This document shows positions 47,399 through 55,515 of a DNA stretch of 64,000 nt, piece after piece (within the stretch, counting starts at the first letter, position 1; every line of letters begins with the position of its first letter). Source of the stretch: Streptomyces sp. NBC_01304 (GTDB lineage Bacteria; Actinomycetota; Actinomycetes; Streptomycetales; Streptomycetaceae); assembly GCF_035975855.1 (NCBI RefSeq), contig NZ_CP109055.1, positions 9,176,001-9,240,000 on the forward strand, read 5' to 3'. The notes below the pieces were generated by a model. It saw only the letters and a program-made list of their open reading frames with translations, did no database searches and was not told the DNA's origin. Both the position numbers and the translations under genes were made by a program.

Positions 47399-47923
47399 AT
47401 GCCCGATGCGCCCGAATACACGCCCCGCAGCATCTACATGCTGGAACCACACGCTGAATATGTGACTGCCGGGAACGGATACATTGCGATCGAGGCCATC
47501 GCCGAGCGCGTCTACGGCAAGCCGTACAGCTCGCTGCGCGGATGCCAGCGGGACGACGAACACATCGGCAATGACAGCGTGAAGCTCTACGAGCTCGCCT
47601 CCGACGGGGACTACCTGCAGGCACTCAGCGACCTCGACGACGCCAAGATCTACCTGGGCTGGGACTCCCGCACCGGCGAGAGCGCGTTCAAGACCGGCAT
47701 GACGGAGCTGGTCTACTGGCTGAGCATCCGCGTCGCCGACGAAATCAGCACAGCCACCGTCGAAGCGAACCCACCGGCGACGCAAGACCTTGAAAACGTA
47801 GTGTTCGAGAACCGGGTCTTCGCCGATCGCGCCTTCTCGCCGTCGCTACGGCTAGTCCTGGCCGATCTGATCCGCCGCGGCGAACTGCCGCGCGGCGACT
47901 ACCTGTTCCGGCACTGGTGGTGA
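47399..47923 (+). CDS. hypothetical protein
   Basis: 174 residues from ATG 47399. LEPHAEYVTAGNGYIAIEAIAERVYGKPYSSL, DDAKIYLGWDSRTGESAFKTGMTELVYWLSIRVADEI, and a C-terminal LRLVLADLIRRGELPRGDYLF. No known domain. The next gene, a decayed Panacea fragment, follows within 26 bases. Confidence 0.5.
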   Translation: MPDAPEYTPRSIYMLEPHAEYVTAGNGYIAIEAIAERVYGKPYSSLRGCQRDDEHIGNDSVKLYELASDGDYLQALSDLDDAKIYLGWDSRTGESAFKTGMTELVYWLSIRVADEISTATVEANPPATQDLENVVFENRVFADRAFSPSLRLVLADLIRRGELPRGDYLFRHWW

Positions 47924-47948
47924 CCGAAGCGGAACGAAGGCCGGAACC

Positions 47949-48149
47949 ATCGCTCAGTCTCAGACATCCGTCTTCGACGTTGCTGAGTACTTCCCGCAGA
48001 AGCACGCTGCGGCCGAGCCCGACCGGCCGGCGATGACCGCGATGAAGCTCCAAAAGCTCGACTACTACTGCCAAGCCTGGCACCTCGCCTGGGAGGGCAG
48101 AGCCTTCTTCCCGGAAGCGATCCAGGCCTGGGCCTCCGAGCCCGTCTGA
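47949..48149 (+). pseudogene. Panacea (DUF4065, SocA-like) antitoxin fragment
   Basis: The frame reads VFDVAEYFPQKHAAAEPD, AMTAMKLQKLDYYCQAWHLAWEGRAFFPEAIQAWASEPV, then stop. This is the N-terminal half of the Panacea/DUF4065 domain (normal length about 150 residues), cut by a stop codon right after the WANGPV-type motif. No start codon is in frame; a GTG at 47920 is one frame off and would need a frameshift. Panacea proteins are antitoxins or phage-defence-related; this one is dead or very short, and I see no adjacent toxin. Confidence 0.6.
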
Positions 48150-48172
48150 CCTGAAGATGTAAGAGGTACATC

Positions 48173-48802
48173 ATGACTTCCTGGCCCCACGACCTGAGCA
48201 AGACATCCCCTGCCGCCGCCGAGCGCACCGGCGCGATCCTCAAAGCCGCGCTGACCGCGCACGGTGTCACCTTCCGCGTGGTCAAGCCCTGGCATTGCCT
48301 GCCCAGCGCCTCCCTAGTGACCACCGCCCCAGGCCAGCCGAACGTGTGGATCGACGCGCACTCCCACACCGACCGCCCCGCCGTGTCCGGCTACGACGTG
48401 CCACTGGCCGGACTGTTCGGCATCAGCGCTGTGATCACCGACGATTTCAACACCCGTCACGTGCACTGCGACTTCACCGAGACGCCCGCCAACATCGCCG
48501 CCACGGCCGCCGCCGACGCCATGGCATCGGCCGTCGCCGCCCACCTGGCGGCCTATCCGTCCCTGGCCGGCGCGCAGTGGGTCACCATCGCATCGCACCC
48601 GGCCAGCCGCACCGAATACCGGGAAGTCGTCACGGCACACGGCACGTGGGCGCACGCATCCTCTCCCACTGGCTACACCACCGGCCCCAGCTTGGACACC
48701 GCCAAAGTCTGGGACGCCTACCAGCGGCACGTGACAGGAGGTCCCCCCGCCGGCCGACCGACTGGCGTGCGACCCAACTCCTGGGAGGACCACGGAAGAT
48801 GA
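48173..48802 (+). CDS. hypothetical protein
   Basis: 209 residues; ATG preceded by a GAGGTACATC stretch. Alpha/beta protein with VWIDAHSHTDRP and GISAVITDDFNTRHVHCDFTETPANIAATAAADAMASAVAAHL. DAHSHTD resembles a metal-binding loop, but no hydrolase family is recognised. The stop overlaps the next ATG. Confidence 0.5.
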   Translation: MTSWPHDLSKTSPAAAERTGAILKAALTAHGVTFRVVKPWHCLPSASLVTTAPGQPNVWIDAHSHTDRPAVSGYDVPLAGLFGISAVITDDFNTRHVHCDFTETPANIAATAAADAMASAVAAHLAAYPSLAGAQWVTIASHPASRTEYREVVTAHGTWAHASSPTGYTTGPSLDTAKVWDAYQRHVTGGPPAGRPTGVRPNSWEDHGR

Positions 48803-49326
48803 GCACCATCGCCGAGACCAGCACCTGTCTGCACTGCGCCCACGAAATCGAGTACATCGAGGCCGACGGACAGGGTGCCTGGTACGACTCGTCCAACAGG
48901 ACCGCGTGCATGGACGGTGAACAGCCGCACGCCCCGGAGCCGCTGTGCGGCTCGTGCCAGGACTACGGCCTCATCGAGATCCGCCATGCGTCCACGGACG
49001 GCCTGATCGGGCACCGCCCGTGCGGCGACCCCACGTGCAGCGACCGGCGAGAAAAGGAAGCAAAGCGGGCGGCCGAGAAGCACACCGGCGAAATGGTGAT
49101 CGGGTCCGAGGAGTTCGGCCCGCAGGTGTGCGCGCAATGCGGCTGGGGCGGCTACACACCCGTCCCCGGCCTGCACACCCAAGGCCGGCCGGTCTACGTG
49201 TGCACCGCCACCGGCTGCGGCCACAGGGCCGACGTCTCCACGTTCGAGATGGGCGAGGGTGAGCGCCTGGCCGTACACGACGACCGCCTCTACCTCGTCC
49301 GCCCCTACAACGGCGCCCCGTTCTGA
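48799..49326 (+). CDS. hypothetical protein with multiple zinc-ribbon motifs
   Basis: 175 residues. Four or five Cys pairs: CLHCAHE, CGSCQDYG, CGDPTCSD, VCAQCGWGG and VCTATGCGH. This suggests two or three zinc sites, like an elongated zinc-ribbon protein. ATG overlaps the previous stop (ATGA). Confidence 0.6.
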   Translation: MSTIAETSTCLHCAHEIEYIEADGQGAWYDSSNRTACMDGEQPHAPEPLCGSCQDYGLIEIRHASTDGLIGHRPCGDPTCSDRREKEAKRAAEKHTGEMVIGSEEFGPQVCAQCGWGGYTPVPGLHTQGRPVYVCTATGCGHRADVSTFEMGEGERLAVHDDRLYLVRPYNGAPF

Positions 49327-49415
49327 GCACCAGCTCCCGCCGCAGACGGCTGCCGTCTGATCGGGCCGGGGAGCACTCAGACCCACCAGCCAGCAACCTC
49401 CGGGAGGAACCCCGC

Positions 49416-50195
49416 ATGTCCCACAACTTCGACACCCCTTCGCCCGCCGGCGGCGAGCGTTCCCAGGTGCTGGCAACCATGACCGAGCGGCTGGAGCGGA
49501 TGCGTGCGGGCCGACTCGCCGCCCTGCCGACCGTCGCGGAAATCCGGATGGCGTACCCGCTCGCCGGCGGGGGCGCCACGCTGCGGCTCATGACCGCAGA
49601 GGGCAGCACGGCGGAACGCCACATGATCCCGCTCACGGAGAGAGGCGCGGCCGGGCGGGAGAACGACCCCGCAGGGATCTACCTGGACACCATCACCGTC
49701 GGCGCGAACACAGAGGGACTCAAGACCGCCGCCGAGTGGCACCTGACGCGGCTCGGCTTCAACTACGTGCCCAGCCTGGCCTGGACGCCGCACACCGACA
49801 GCGCGAGCAGTGAGGCACAGTGGAAGGAATGGGCGCCGATGCTGCCCAAAGGGCACCGGTGGCCGCACACGGTGCGCGTCGCCATCGAGGCGACGGCCGA
49901 ACACCGCGCCTACATCGACCGCGCGTACGGTCCCGCGCCGGAACTGCCGGACCTTCCGGCCGGCGTGAGCGCGCACCCGTCCAGCCCGCGCTCCTGGCGG
50001 ATCTGCTATGCCAACCGCCGGTTCTGGCAGCTCTCCTACCGACCCCGGATGGGCGGTGACGTGTGGACTCTGTACGCCGACCAGGCCCGTACCAAGTTCC
50101 TCGCCAGCGCCGCGAGCCCCGGAGAACTCCTCGCCACCGTCCCCGCCCGTGACGCCGAAGCGTCCGAGCAGGCCGCCGCCCGCAAGGGCTACTGA
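49416..50195 (+). CDS. hypothetical protein
   Basis: 259 residues from ATG 49416 (GGGAGG ten bases upstream). Soluble mixed alpha/beta: MTERLERMRAGRLAALPTVAEIRMAYPL, TAAEWHLTRLGFNYVPSL, WRICYANRRFWQLSYRP. No cofactor motif or family recognised. Confidence 0.5.
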   Translation: MSHNFDTPSPAGGERSQVLATMTERLERMRAGRLAALPTVAEIRMAYPLAGGGATLRLMTAEGSTAERHMIPLTERGAAGRENDPAGIYLDTITVGANTEGLKTAAEWHLTRLGFNYVPSLAWTPHTDSASSEAQWKEWAPMLPKGHRWPHTVRVAIEATAEHRAYIDRAYGPAPELPDLPAGVSAHPSSPRSWRICYANRRFWQLSYRPRMGGDVWTLYADQARTKFLASAASPGELLATVPARDAEASEQAAARKGY

Positions 50196-50286
50196 CGGCA
50201 CAGCCGCGCAGCGCGGCCCCGGAGCGACAGGCTGCGAGTCCAACACGCGTACCACACATCCACATTGAGAGAAGAGAGGATTCACC

Positions 50287-50871
50287 GTGCAGACCACTGC
50301 TCTCGACCGCGCCGGAAAGACGTTCGTTGACATCACCGTGACCACCACTACTCGGTACCCGATGACCAGGCACCGATGGGCAGTGCTCGGCGACCTGGCC
50401 CGCGCGCCCTACCGCGGATTCTGCACCAGAACGCTGAACACCTGCCGCGACCTCGTCAGGTCCGGGCTCGCCGCGTACACCGAAGACGGGAACGGCTACA
50501 GGATCACCGATGTGGGCCGGAGCGCGTGGACCGTCCACGCCGTGACGGCACAGACCCGCGACGCAATCAACCAGGGCGCCGAGGCTGCCGCCGCCGCAGA
50601 GGCCTCGCACCACTGCACTCTGCCGCCGAACCGGTTCCTCCCCTGCGGCTGCTGTCCGCACCAGGTCTGCAAGGACTGTGAGCGCTGCGCCCACACGTGC
50701 GAGTGCCGTACCGGCGGAACCCCCGCCCAGCCCGCAGGGGCGGCTGCCGGTGAGCTGTGCCCCAACGGCCAGCCCCGCCTGGAGTGTTCCGAGAGCGACC
50801 CGTGCGAGCCCTGCTGGCAGGACCAGCAGCCGGAGGGCGACGTGATCGAGGCCAGCATGGGCTTGCGCTGA
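50287..50871 (+). CDS. winged-helix-like protein with Cys-rich C-terminus
   Basis: 194 residues from GTG 50287 with AGAAGAGAGG upstream. Residues 25-80 read like a winged helix: HRWAVLGDLARAPYRGFCTRTLNTCRDLVRSGLAAYTEDGNGYRITDVGR. The C-terminal half has about sixteen Cys in CGCCPHQVCKDCERCAHTCEC- and CSESDPCEPC-type clusters, so several metal sites are likely. Possibly a regulator of the small-gene block. A hairpin at 50873-50891 follows directly. Confidence 0.6.
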   Translation: MQTTALDRAGKTFVDITVTTTTRYPMTRHRWAVLGDLARAPYRGFCTRTLNTCRDLVRSGLAAYTEDGNGYRITDVGRSAWTVHAVTAQTRDAINQGAEAAAAAEASHHCTLPPNRFLPCGCCPHQVCKDCERCAHTCECRTGGTPAQPAGAAAGELCPNGQPRLECSESDPCEPCWQDQQPEGDVIEASMGLR

Positions 50872-51094
50872 ACCCCGCCCCCACGGCGGGGCTTGAACAA
50901 AGGTCTGCTCCAGCAGGCCAGCGCGGGTAGCGGGGCCGCCTTCGAAACGTCTCTTCCCTTTCCTGGGAACGCCGAGCCTGATCACCACACGGCGCCCTCT
51001 GCAGCGATGGACAAGCATGCGGCTGATGAAGACGAGTTTGGGCGCCCGCGGTCATCCTGATCTCGCTGGCTCCCTTTCACCCCGGTAGGACAGG

Positions 51095-51229
51095 ATGAAC
51101 TCCATGACCGAGCGCCACGCCACCGTCGCCGACCTCCCCGGCTGGGACATCGTCGACACCGTACTCAGCCTGAGCGAGCGCCCGGGGGCACACGGTTGGC
51201 TATGGCTGGACGACCCCACTCGACCTTGA
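51095..51229 (+). CDS. 44-residue ORF
   Basis: MNSMTERHATVADLPGWDIV..., AGGACAG just before the ATG, codon use like its neighbours. No family. A small gene is plausible but unproven. Confidence 0.35.
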   Translation: MNSMTERHATVADLPGWDIVDTVLSLSERPGAHGWLWLDDPTRP

Positions 51230-51274
51230 GAGAAGCCCCAGCCGCTCGGCCGTGACCTCGAGGGCAGGCTTTTC

Positions 51275-51517
51275 GTGGACAGTTTTAGCACCTTCGCTGA
51301 GCGGATCTCCAAGAGTGCTGTGGAGATGGGTTACATGGCTCTCCTGATCGGGGTCGAGGACGGCGTAGCCCTCTGGCTGCCGGGCAAGGCGTATCACCAC
51401 ATCAAACCCATCGACCCTAACGCTGTCGGCGAGCAGCCTGATGTGCCGCGCTGGATGCCGATCCGAGAATTCCTGAAGGAGGCACCTGCCCAGAGCATGC
51501 AGAACCTAGCCCCTTGA
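51275..51517 (+). CDS. small hypothetical protein
   Basis: 80 residues from GTG 51275: FSTFAERISKSAVEMGYMALLIGVEDGVALWLPGKAYHHIKP, then WMPIREFLKEA. Compact alpha/beta composition. Weak ribosome-binding site. No family recognised. Confidence 0.4.
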   Translation: MDSFSTFAERISKSAVEMGYMALLIGVEDGVALWLPGKAYHHIKPIDPNAVGEQPDVPRWMPIREFLKEAPAQSMQNLAP

Positions 51518-51782
51518 CCCTGCGTCATGCGATGGTCCTGGCCCCCGCCTACTGGGACTGAGTCAGATTGCTGCACGGAGACTTACGTGCACGCCTCGTT
51601 CAAGCCCCCCCACGGCCTGCGCCGACCCGCGGTGGCGGAGCTGTTGGCCTGCTCTCGCAGGACGAGCTCGGTGCGCCACGCCGGGGTGCACCGAGCCGCA
51701 AGGACGGCGCCGTAACGCCCCCGCCCCTGGTGCAGGTCGATCCGAACGGCCAGCCGCCCGCCGGTTCCTTGAACTCCGCAGG

Positions 51783-51830
51783 ACCCCCGCCTGCTGAGCA
51801 TCATGCTCGCTGGGCAGGGGTCTCTCTTTG
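51783..51830 (+). terminator. long hairpin terminator
   Basis: GACCCC (51783-51788) pairs with GGGGTC (51818-51823); the interior includes GAGCA/TGCTC; TCTCTTT follows. Confidence 0.7.
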
Positions 51831-51834
51831 TCTG

Positions 51835-51854
51835 ATCAGCGGAGCTGATCCGGT
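51835..51854. promoter_or_regulatory. operator-like palindrome, copy f
   Basis: GATCAGCGGAGCTGATCCGG, identical to copy e, 41 bases before the next ATG and directly after a terminator. Confidence 0.75.
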
Positions 51855-51895
51855 CTGGTCTTCGAAAGATCACGTCCAGCGCCAGGAGTACAGCC

Positions 51896-52450
51896 ATGAG
51901 CCAGCCCCTCGAACCCACTGATCCCCGACGGACGGAGCACAAGCGCTGCGACTGCGTTCCGGACCTGGGGCCCGCGCACTGCCACCTGTGCTCCGAGATG
52001 ACGGGGCGAGACGAGGTCTACCCGGGACCGCACTGTCCGACGCACGCCGTCGAGGCCGCCAAGGTCGCCTTCGAGGTGGCGGCGGGCTACGAGCACGCTG
52101 CGCCGGTGGTCCTGCACGCCAGCGAGTTCGCTGATGTTCATGGCGCAGTGAGCGCCGCGTTGCACGCACGTTCAGAGCAGATGCCGGGGATGCCGCGGCA
52201 CACGGTGCCCATCGCGGCGAGCTACAGCATCCGTGGCGCACACGCGGAGCTCGACGACGTGAGGTTCCCGTCTGCTGCCAGCGTCACCACCGCCGTGATC
52301 ACCATCCGCACGGCCTACCCGATCGACCGGCTGACGCTGATTCCCGTGATCAGCCAGATCTCCCATGAAGTCGAGAGCGCAGCCGAGGGGCAGAACGACG
52401 CCTACGTCGCAGAGAAGATCTACATCATCGAGGAAGGACCCAGCGCATGA
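51896..52450 (+). CDS. hypothetical protein
   Basis: 184 residues; CAGGAGTACAGCC precedes the ATG. N-terminal Cys/His motif (HKRCDCVPDLGPAHCHLCSEMTG, then HCPTHAVEA) may bind zinc; the C-terminal part is alpha/beta (TAVITIRTAYPIDRLTLIPVISQISHEVESAAEG). Stop overlaps the next start. Confidence 0.55.
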   Translation: MSQPLEPTDPRRTEHKRCDCVPDLGPAHCHLCSEMTGRDEVYPGPHCPTHAVEAAKVAFEVAAGYEHAAPVVLHASEFADVHGAVSAALHARSEQMPGMPRHTVPIAASYSIRGAHAELDDVRFPSAASVTTAVITIRTAYPIDRLTLIPVISQISHEVESAAEGQNDAYVAEKIYIIEEGPSA

Positions 52451-52716
52451 ACGCCACCACCAGGACCGCGGGTTCGACGTGGCGCGACCGCGCCGCCAAG
52501 ACGATCGGCCGGGTCCTGCTCACCCTCATGGTCGTGACGAACGTGATCGTCATCGCACCGGCGGCAGTTTTCTGTGTCATGACCGGTCGGTACACGCCGA
52601 TCATCATCAGCATGGCCTTCAGCGGCGTGTACTGGTGGATCCTCCTGCATGCCCTTCGGGCTCTTGCCGAGAAGCACCGCGCGAAGAAGGCGCTCATGGG
52701 CGCGACCCAGAACTGA
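52447..52716 (+). CDS. small two-helix membrane protein
   Basis: 89 residues, ATG overlaps the upstream stop. Two membrane segments: VLLTLMVVTNVIVIAPAAVFC (about 24-44) and IIISMAFSGVYWWILLHAL (about 52-70). Basic C-terminus. Size and layout recall Streptomyces spread (Spd) proteins, but similarity is not established. Confidence 0.6.
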   Translation: MNATTRTAGSTWRDRAAKTIGRVLLTLMVVTNVIVIAPAAVFCVMTGRYTPIIISMAFSGVYWWILLHALRALAEKHRAKKALMGATQN

Positions 52717-52755
52717 AACCGCAGTCCAGATCCGATCCGAAAGAAGCACAGCGCC

Positions 52756-53019
52756 ATGAGCACCAGCACCATCAACACGAATGATCTTGCAAACCTTCAG
52801 GTCGGCGACAAGGTCGTCGTCAAGAACAGCCTCGACGAGAACACCGGGAAGACCGTCTGCACGGCCGTAGTCCTCGACCGACGCGACGTCCCCGCCATAC
52901 CCGGCTGGGGAGGTCGGGAGGAAAGGACCTTGGTCCGACTGGGCAGCGGGTTCTGGTACGACCTGGCCACCGGGTTTCAGGACGACTCGGGCGCCACACG
53001 CATCGAACGCTGTGCCTGA
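52756..53019 (+). CDS. small hypothetical protein
   Basis: 87 residues, start MSTSTINTNDLANLQVGDKVVVKNSL. Beta-rich, KOW/SH3-like opening (LQVGDKVVV), then TLVRLGSGFWYDLATG. Last gene before a strong terminator. Confidence 0.55.
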   Translation: MSTSTINTNDLANLQVGDKVVVKNSLDENTGKTVCTAVVLDRRDVPAIPGWGGREERTLVRLGSGFWYDLATGFQDDSGATRIERCA

Positions 53020-53036
53020 CACCCACCCTGAACGCC

Positions 53037-53082
53037 GAAGATCCCCGCGGAGCGCATGGCTCCGCGGGGATCTTCTTTTTTT
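53037..53082 (+). terminator. 17-bp perfect Rho-independent terminator
   Basis: Arms 53037-53053 and 53059-53075, loop GCATG, followed by seven T. It separates the small-gene block from the RiPP region. Confidence 0.95.
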
Positions 53083-53350
53083 CGCCGGCGGCCGACGGTG
53101 CTTCTACTTCTCCAACTTCTGGCGGTGCTCGTACTCGGCAGCGGTCCCGTTTCGTGAGCGCCCGGGTCCCGCCGGCCACTGTGCGGGTGTTGGACACTGG
53201 AAGGTGTCCCGGCGGGGGACTGCTTTAGCCGATGCTGCCGGGACAGGACATCCTCCCGCCTATAGAGCCGTGCTTGCTGAGGGATCCTTCGGGGGTACAG
53301 GAAGGTTGGGCGGACCGAGGCCGCCGCATACTGACCTTGGGGGAATTGTG

Positions 53351-54145
53351 ATGCGGGATGCAGCTCCGGGCTCAGGGCTCAGGCGAGCCCGTCTTGCCCG
53401 CAATTGGACGCTCAAGCAGGCTGCCGACGCGGTGAACGAGATCGCTGGCGGCTCGGCGGATGCGAGCCTCTATAGCGCTTGGGAGTCGGGCCGAAAGCGC
53501 ACCGGGTTGCCGAACCGCCGTGCCTGCTCTCAGGTGTTCAGGGAGCCGACCGAGGTGTTGTTCGCGCATCAGGACGGCCGGGACAGTGCCAGCGTGCTGG
53601 AGGCGGCGGGCACGGCGGTGGTGGTACGGGTCCTGACCCGGTACACCGACCTGCTTGAGGCGATGCTCACCGTGGTCTCGGAGGCCCGCGAGTATCTGGT
53701 GGTCACCGGGTCCCGGAGCCGGGAGAAGACATATCTGGCTGCAATCGAGACAGCCGTGGCGCAGCAGCCGGACCTGCTGCATTTTCGTGTGCTGTACGGG
53801 CCGCCTCGGCATCAGGCGCTGTCCGAACATCTGGTGCGGCTGCTGGAGTTAAGGGACCCGAGCGAGCGGCGCAACGGCGTGAAGACCTTACACATCGGCA
53901 TCGTGGAGCCGGAGGCTGCGATGGAGCGCCACTTCGTCGCCTCGGAGTCCGCAGCCGTCGTGCCGCTGCCAAGTCTGAATGGCTCCGAGGGCTTCGACTG
54001 CGGGGTGCTGTTGGGGCGGGAGGCCGCGGTGGGGTTGGTGCAGCATGGCCGGGAGGCGTCTGCCTCTGCACGGCCGGTTGAGACACTGCAGGCCGTACGC
54101 GCACTGCCAGTTCGGCACAGTGGACCGGGGCGAGGAGAAGCGTGA
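53351..54145 (+). CDS. XRE-type regulator with PLD-like sensory domain
   Basis: 264 residues from ATG 53351 (a GTG three bases earlier is in frame). N-terminal helix-turn-helix (LRRARLARNWTLKQAADAVNEI, SLYSAWESGRK). The C-terminal domain, about 95-230, has EAREYLVVTGSRSREKTYLAAIETAV and LLHFRVLYGPPRHQALSEHLVRLLELRD, a phospholipase-D-like ligand domain found on some actinobacterial regulators, without a full HKD motif. Overlaps the M20-like gene by four bases. A 9-bp inverted repeat (53205-53213/53237-53245) about 105 bases upstream may be its operator. Confidence 0.75.
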   Translation: MRDAAPGSGLRRARLARNWTLKQAADAVNEIAGGSADASLYSAWESGRKRTGLPNRRACSQVFREPTEVLFAHQDGRDSASVLEAAGTAVVVRVLTRYTDLLEAMLTVVSEAREYLVVTGSRSREKTYLAAIETAVAQQPDLLHFRVLYGPPRHQALSEHLVRLLELRDPSERRNGVKTLHIGIVEPEAAMERHFVASESAAVVPLPSLNGSEGFDCGVLLGREAAVGLVQHGREASASARPVETLQAVRALPVRHSGPGRGEA

Positions 54146-55338
54146 CAGAAGACCTGGTGGCCCACGCCACCCAGCAAACAGCATCCGTGGTTGAGCTGGC
54201 CCAGGAGCTGATCAGGCGGCCCAGCCGTGGCGGCATCGACGAGTACGGGCCGGTGCTCACCGTGCTGGAGGACTGGCTTGCTGGACGTGGTGTGCCACAC
54301 CGGCGCCTGTACGACGATGACGACCAACTCGTCGGTCTCCTGGTGGAGATCGCCGGAGGGCGGCCGGGGCCCTGGTGGACCTTGGACGCCTGCTTGGATA
54401 CGGCCTCGTTCGGCGACGACACTGCATGGACGTTCTCGCCCACGTCCGGTGACGTACAGGAGGGTTGGTTGCTCGGCCGAGGGTCAGCCGACTCGAAGCT
54501 TGCTGCCTCGATGTTCTGCCACATCGCTGCCGACCTGCAGGCGCAGGCCGCAGACCTGCGCGGAGGGCTGGCGGTCCTCCTGGACGTCGACGAACACACC
54601 GGTCACTTCGGGGGCGCTCGCGCCTACCTCGGCGACCCGCAAGCGCACCATCCGGCCGGAGTGATGATCGGCTACCCCGGAATGGACGAAGTCGTGGTCG
54701 GCGGCCGCGGCTTGTGGCGGGCGACCATCGCGGTGCATGCCCCCTCCGGCCACTCCGGCTCCAGCCGCAAGGTGACGAGCGCCATCACGCGGGCCGCGCG
54801 GCTGGTCCAGCTCCTCGACGCCGCCGACCTGCCAGGCTCCCCGGAGCAGGGCGGCTTCCCGCTGCCGCCGAAGGTATCGGTGACGGCCTTCCACGGAGGA
54901 CAGGGATTCTCGGTCTCCCCGGACCGTGTCGACCTCAACCTCGACATCCGTACGACACCATCCTTCGACGCGCAGGACGCCGAGACCCTGCTCCGCAAGG
55001 CCATCGCCGAGCTCGACGCGGAACTGCCCGGGCCCCAGGACATCGACGTCGACATCGTCGAGTCCTGGCCGCCGTTCCAACTGCAGCCCGACGAGCAGCC
55101 TGCGGCCGCCCTGATCCAGGCCGCCGCATCCCTTGGGGTATCCGTGCGGTCCAAGGTGGCCGGGCCGTCGAACATCGGCAACCTCCTTGCCGGTGAAGGT
55201 GAGATCCCGACGACCGCCGGCTTCGGGGTGCCTTACGAGGGCCTGCACGGCATCGACGAGCGTGCGCACCTGGCCGAACTCCCCACGGTCCATGCGATCT
55301 ACCATCAGACCGTTCTCAGGCTGCTCGATGCCCCCTGA
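54142..55338 (+). CDS. M20-family metallopeptidase-like protein
   Basis: 398 residues from GTG 54142 overlapping the regulator stop. M20 (ArgE/DapE/CPG2) architecture: a zinc-site segment TLDACLDTASFGDDTAW where the usual GHxD His is Cys, GRGSADSK with the bridging Asp, VDEHTG where family members have (D)EExG, a dimerisation domain starting AVHAPSGHSGSSRKV, and a C-terminal LHGIDERAHL His/Glu pair. So several ligands are kept and two are changed. It could trim peptides or amides, perhaps a leader or cofactor in the neighbouring pathway; that link is inferred from position only. Confidence 0.78.
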   Translation: MTEDLVAHATQQTASVVELAQELIRRPSRGGIDEYGPVLTVLEDWLAGRGVPHRRLYDDDDQLVGLLVEIAGGRPGPWWTLDACLDTASFGDDTAWTFSPTSGDVQEGWLLGRGSADSKLAASMFCHIAADLQAQAADLRGGLAVLLDVDEHTGHFGGARAYLGDPQAHHPAGVMIGYPGMDEVVVGGRGLWRATIAVHAPSGHSGSSRKVTSAITRAARLVQLLDAADLPGSPEQGGFPLPPKVSVTAFHGGQGFSVSPDRVDLNLDIRTTPSFDAQDAETLLRKAIAELDAELPGPQDIDVDIVESWPPFQLQPDEQPAAALIQAAASLGVSVRSKVAGPSNIGNLLAGEGEIPTTAGFGVPYEGLHGIDERAHLAELPTVHAIYHQTVLRLLDAP

Positions 55339-55452
55339 GCTGGGCGGGTCCCAGCTGGATACCACCTGAGTACCACCGCAGGTCCCACCAACGCCCCATT
55401 TCCAGATCTTTCCAGGGCTCTTGATGCGGCGCTGTCATGAAGGAGGCCCAGA

Positions 55453-55484
55453 GGCCGCACGGGCGAGAGCGCCCCCGTGCGGCC
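55453..55484 (+). terminator. 11-bp hairpin, terminator or 5'-UTR structure
   Basis: GGCCGCACGGG (55453-55463) and CCCGTGCGGCC (55474-55484), perfect, between the M20-like gene and the next regulator, 32 bases before its start. Confidence 0.6.
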
Positions 55485-55515
55485 GGCCGGGGCCGCCGAC
55501 GGCATGGAGGGCTCT

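Larger units (their letters stand above)
51518..51895. other. 378-base gap, terminator plus operator
   Basis: No supported gene. It carries a long hairpin terminator (51783-51830) and palindrome copy f, which together separate the previous genes from the promoter of the 51.9-53.0 kb genes. Confidence 0.5.
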
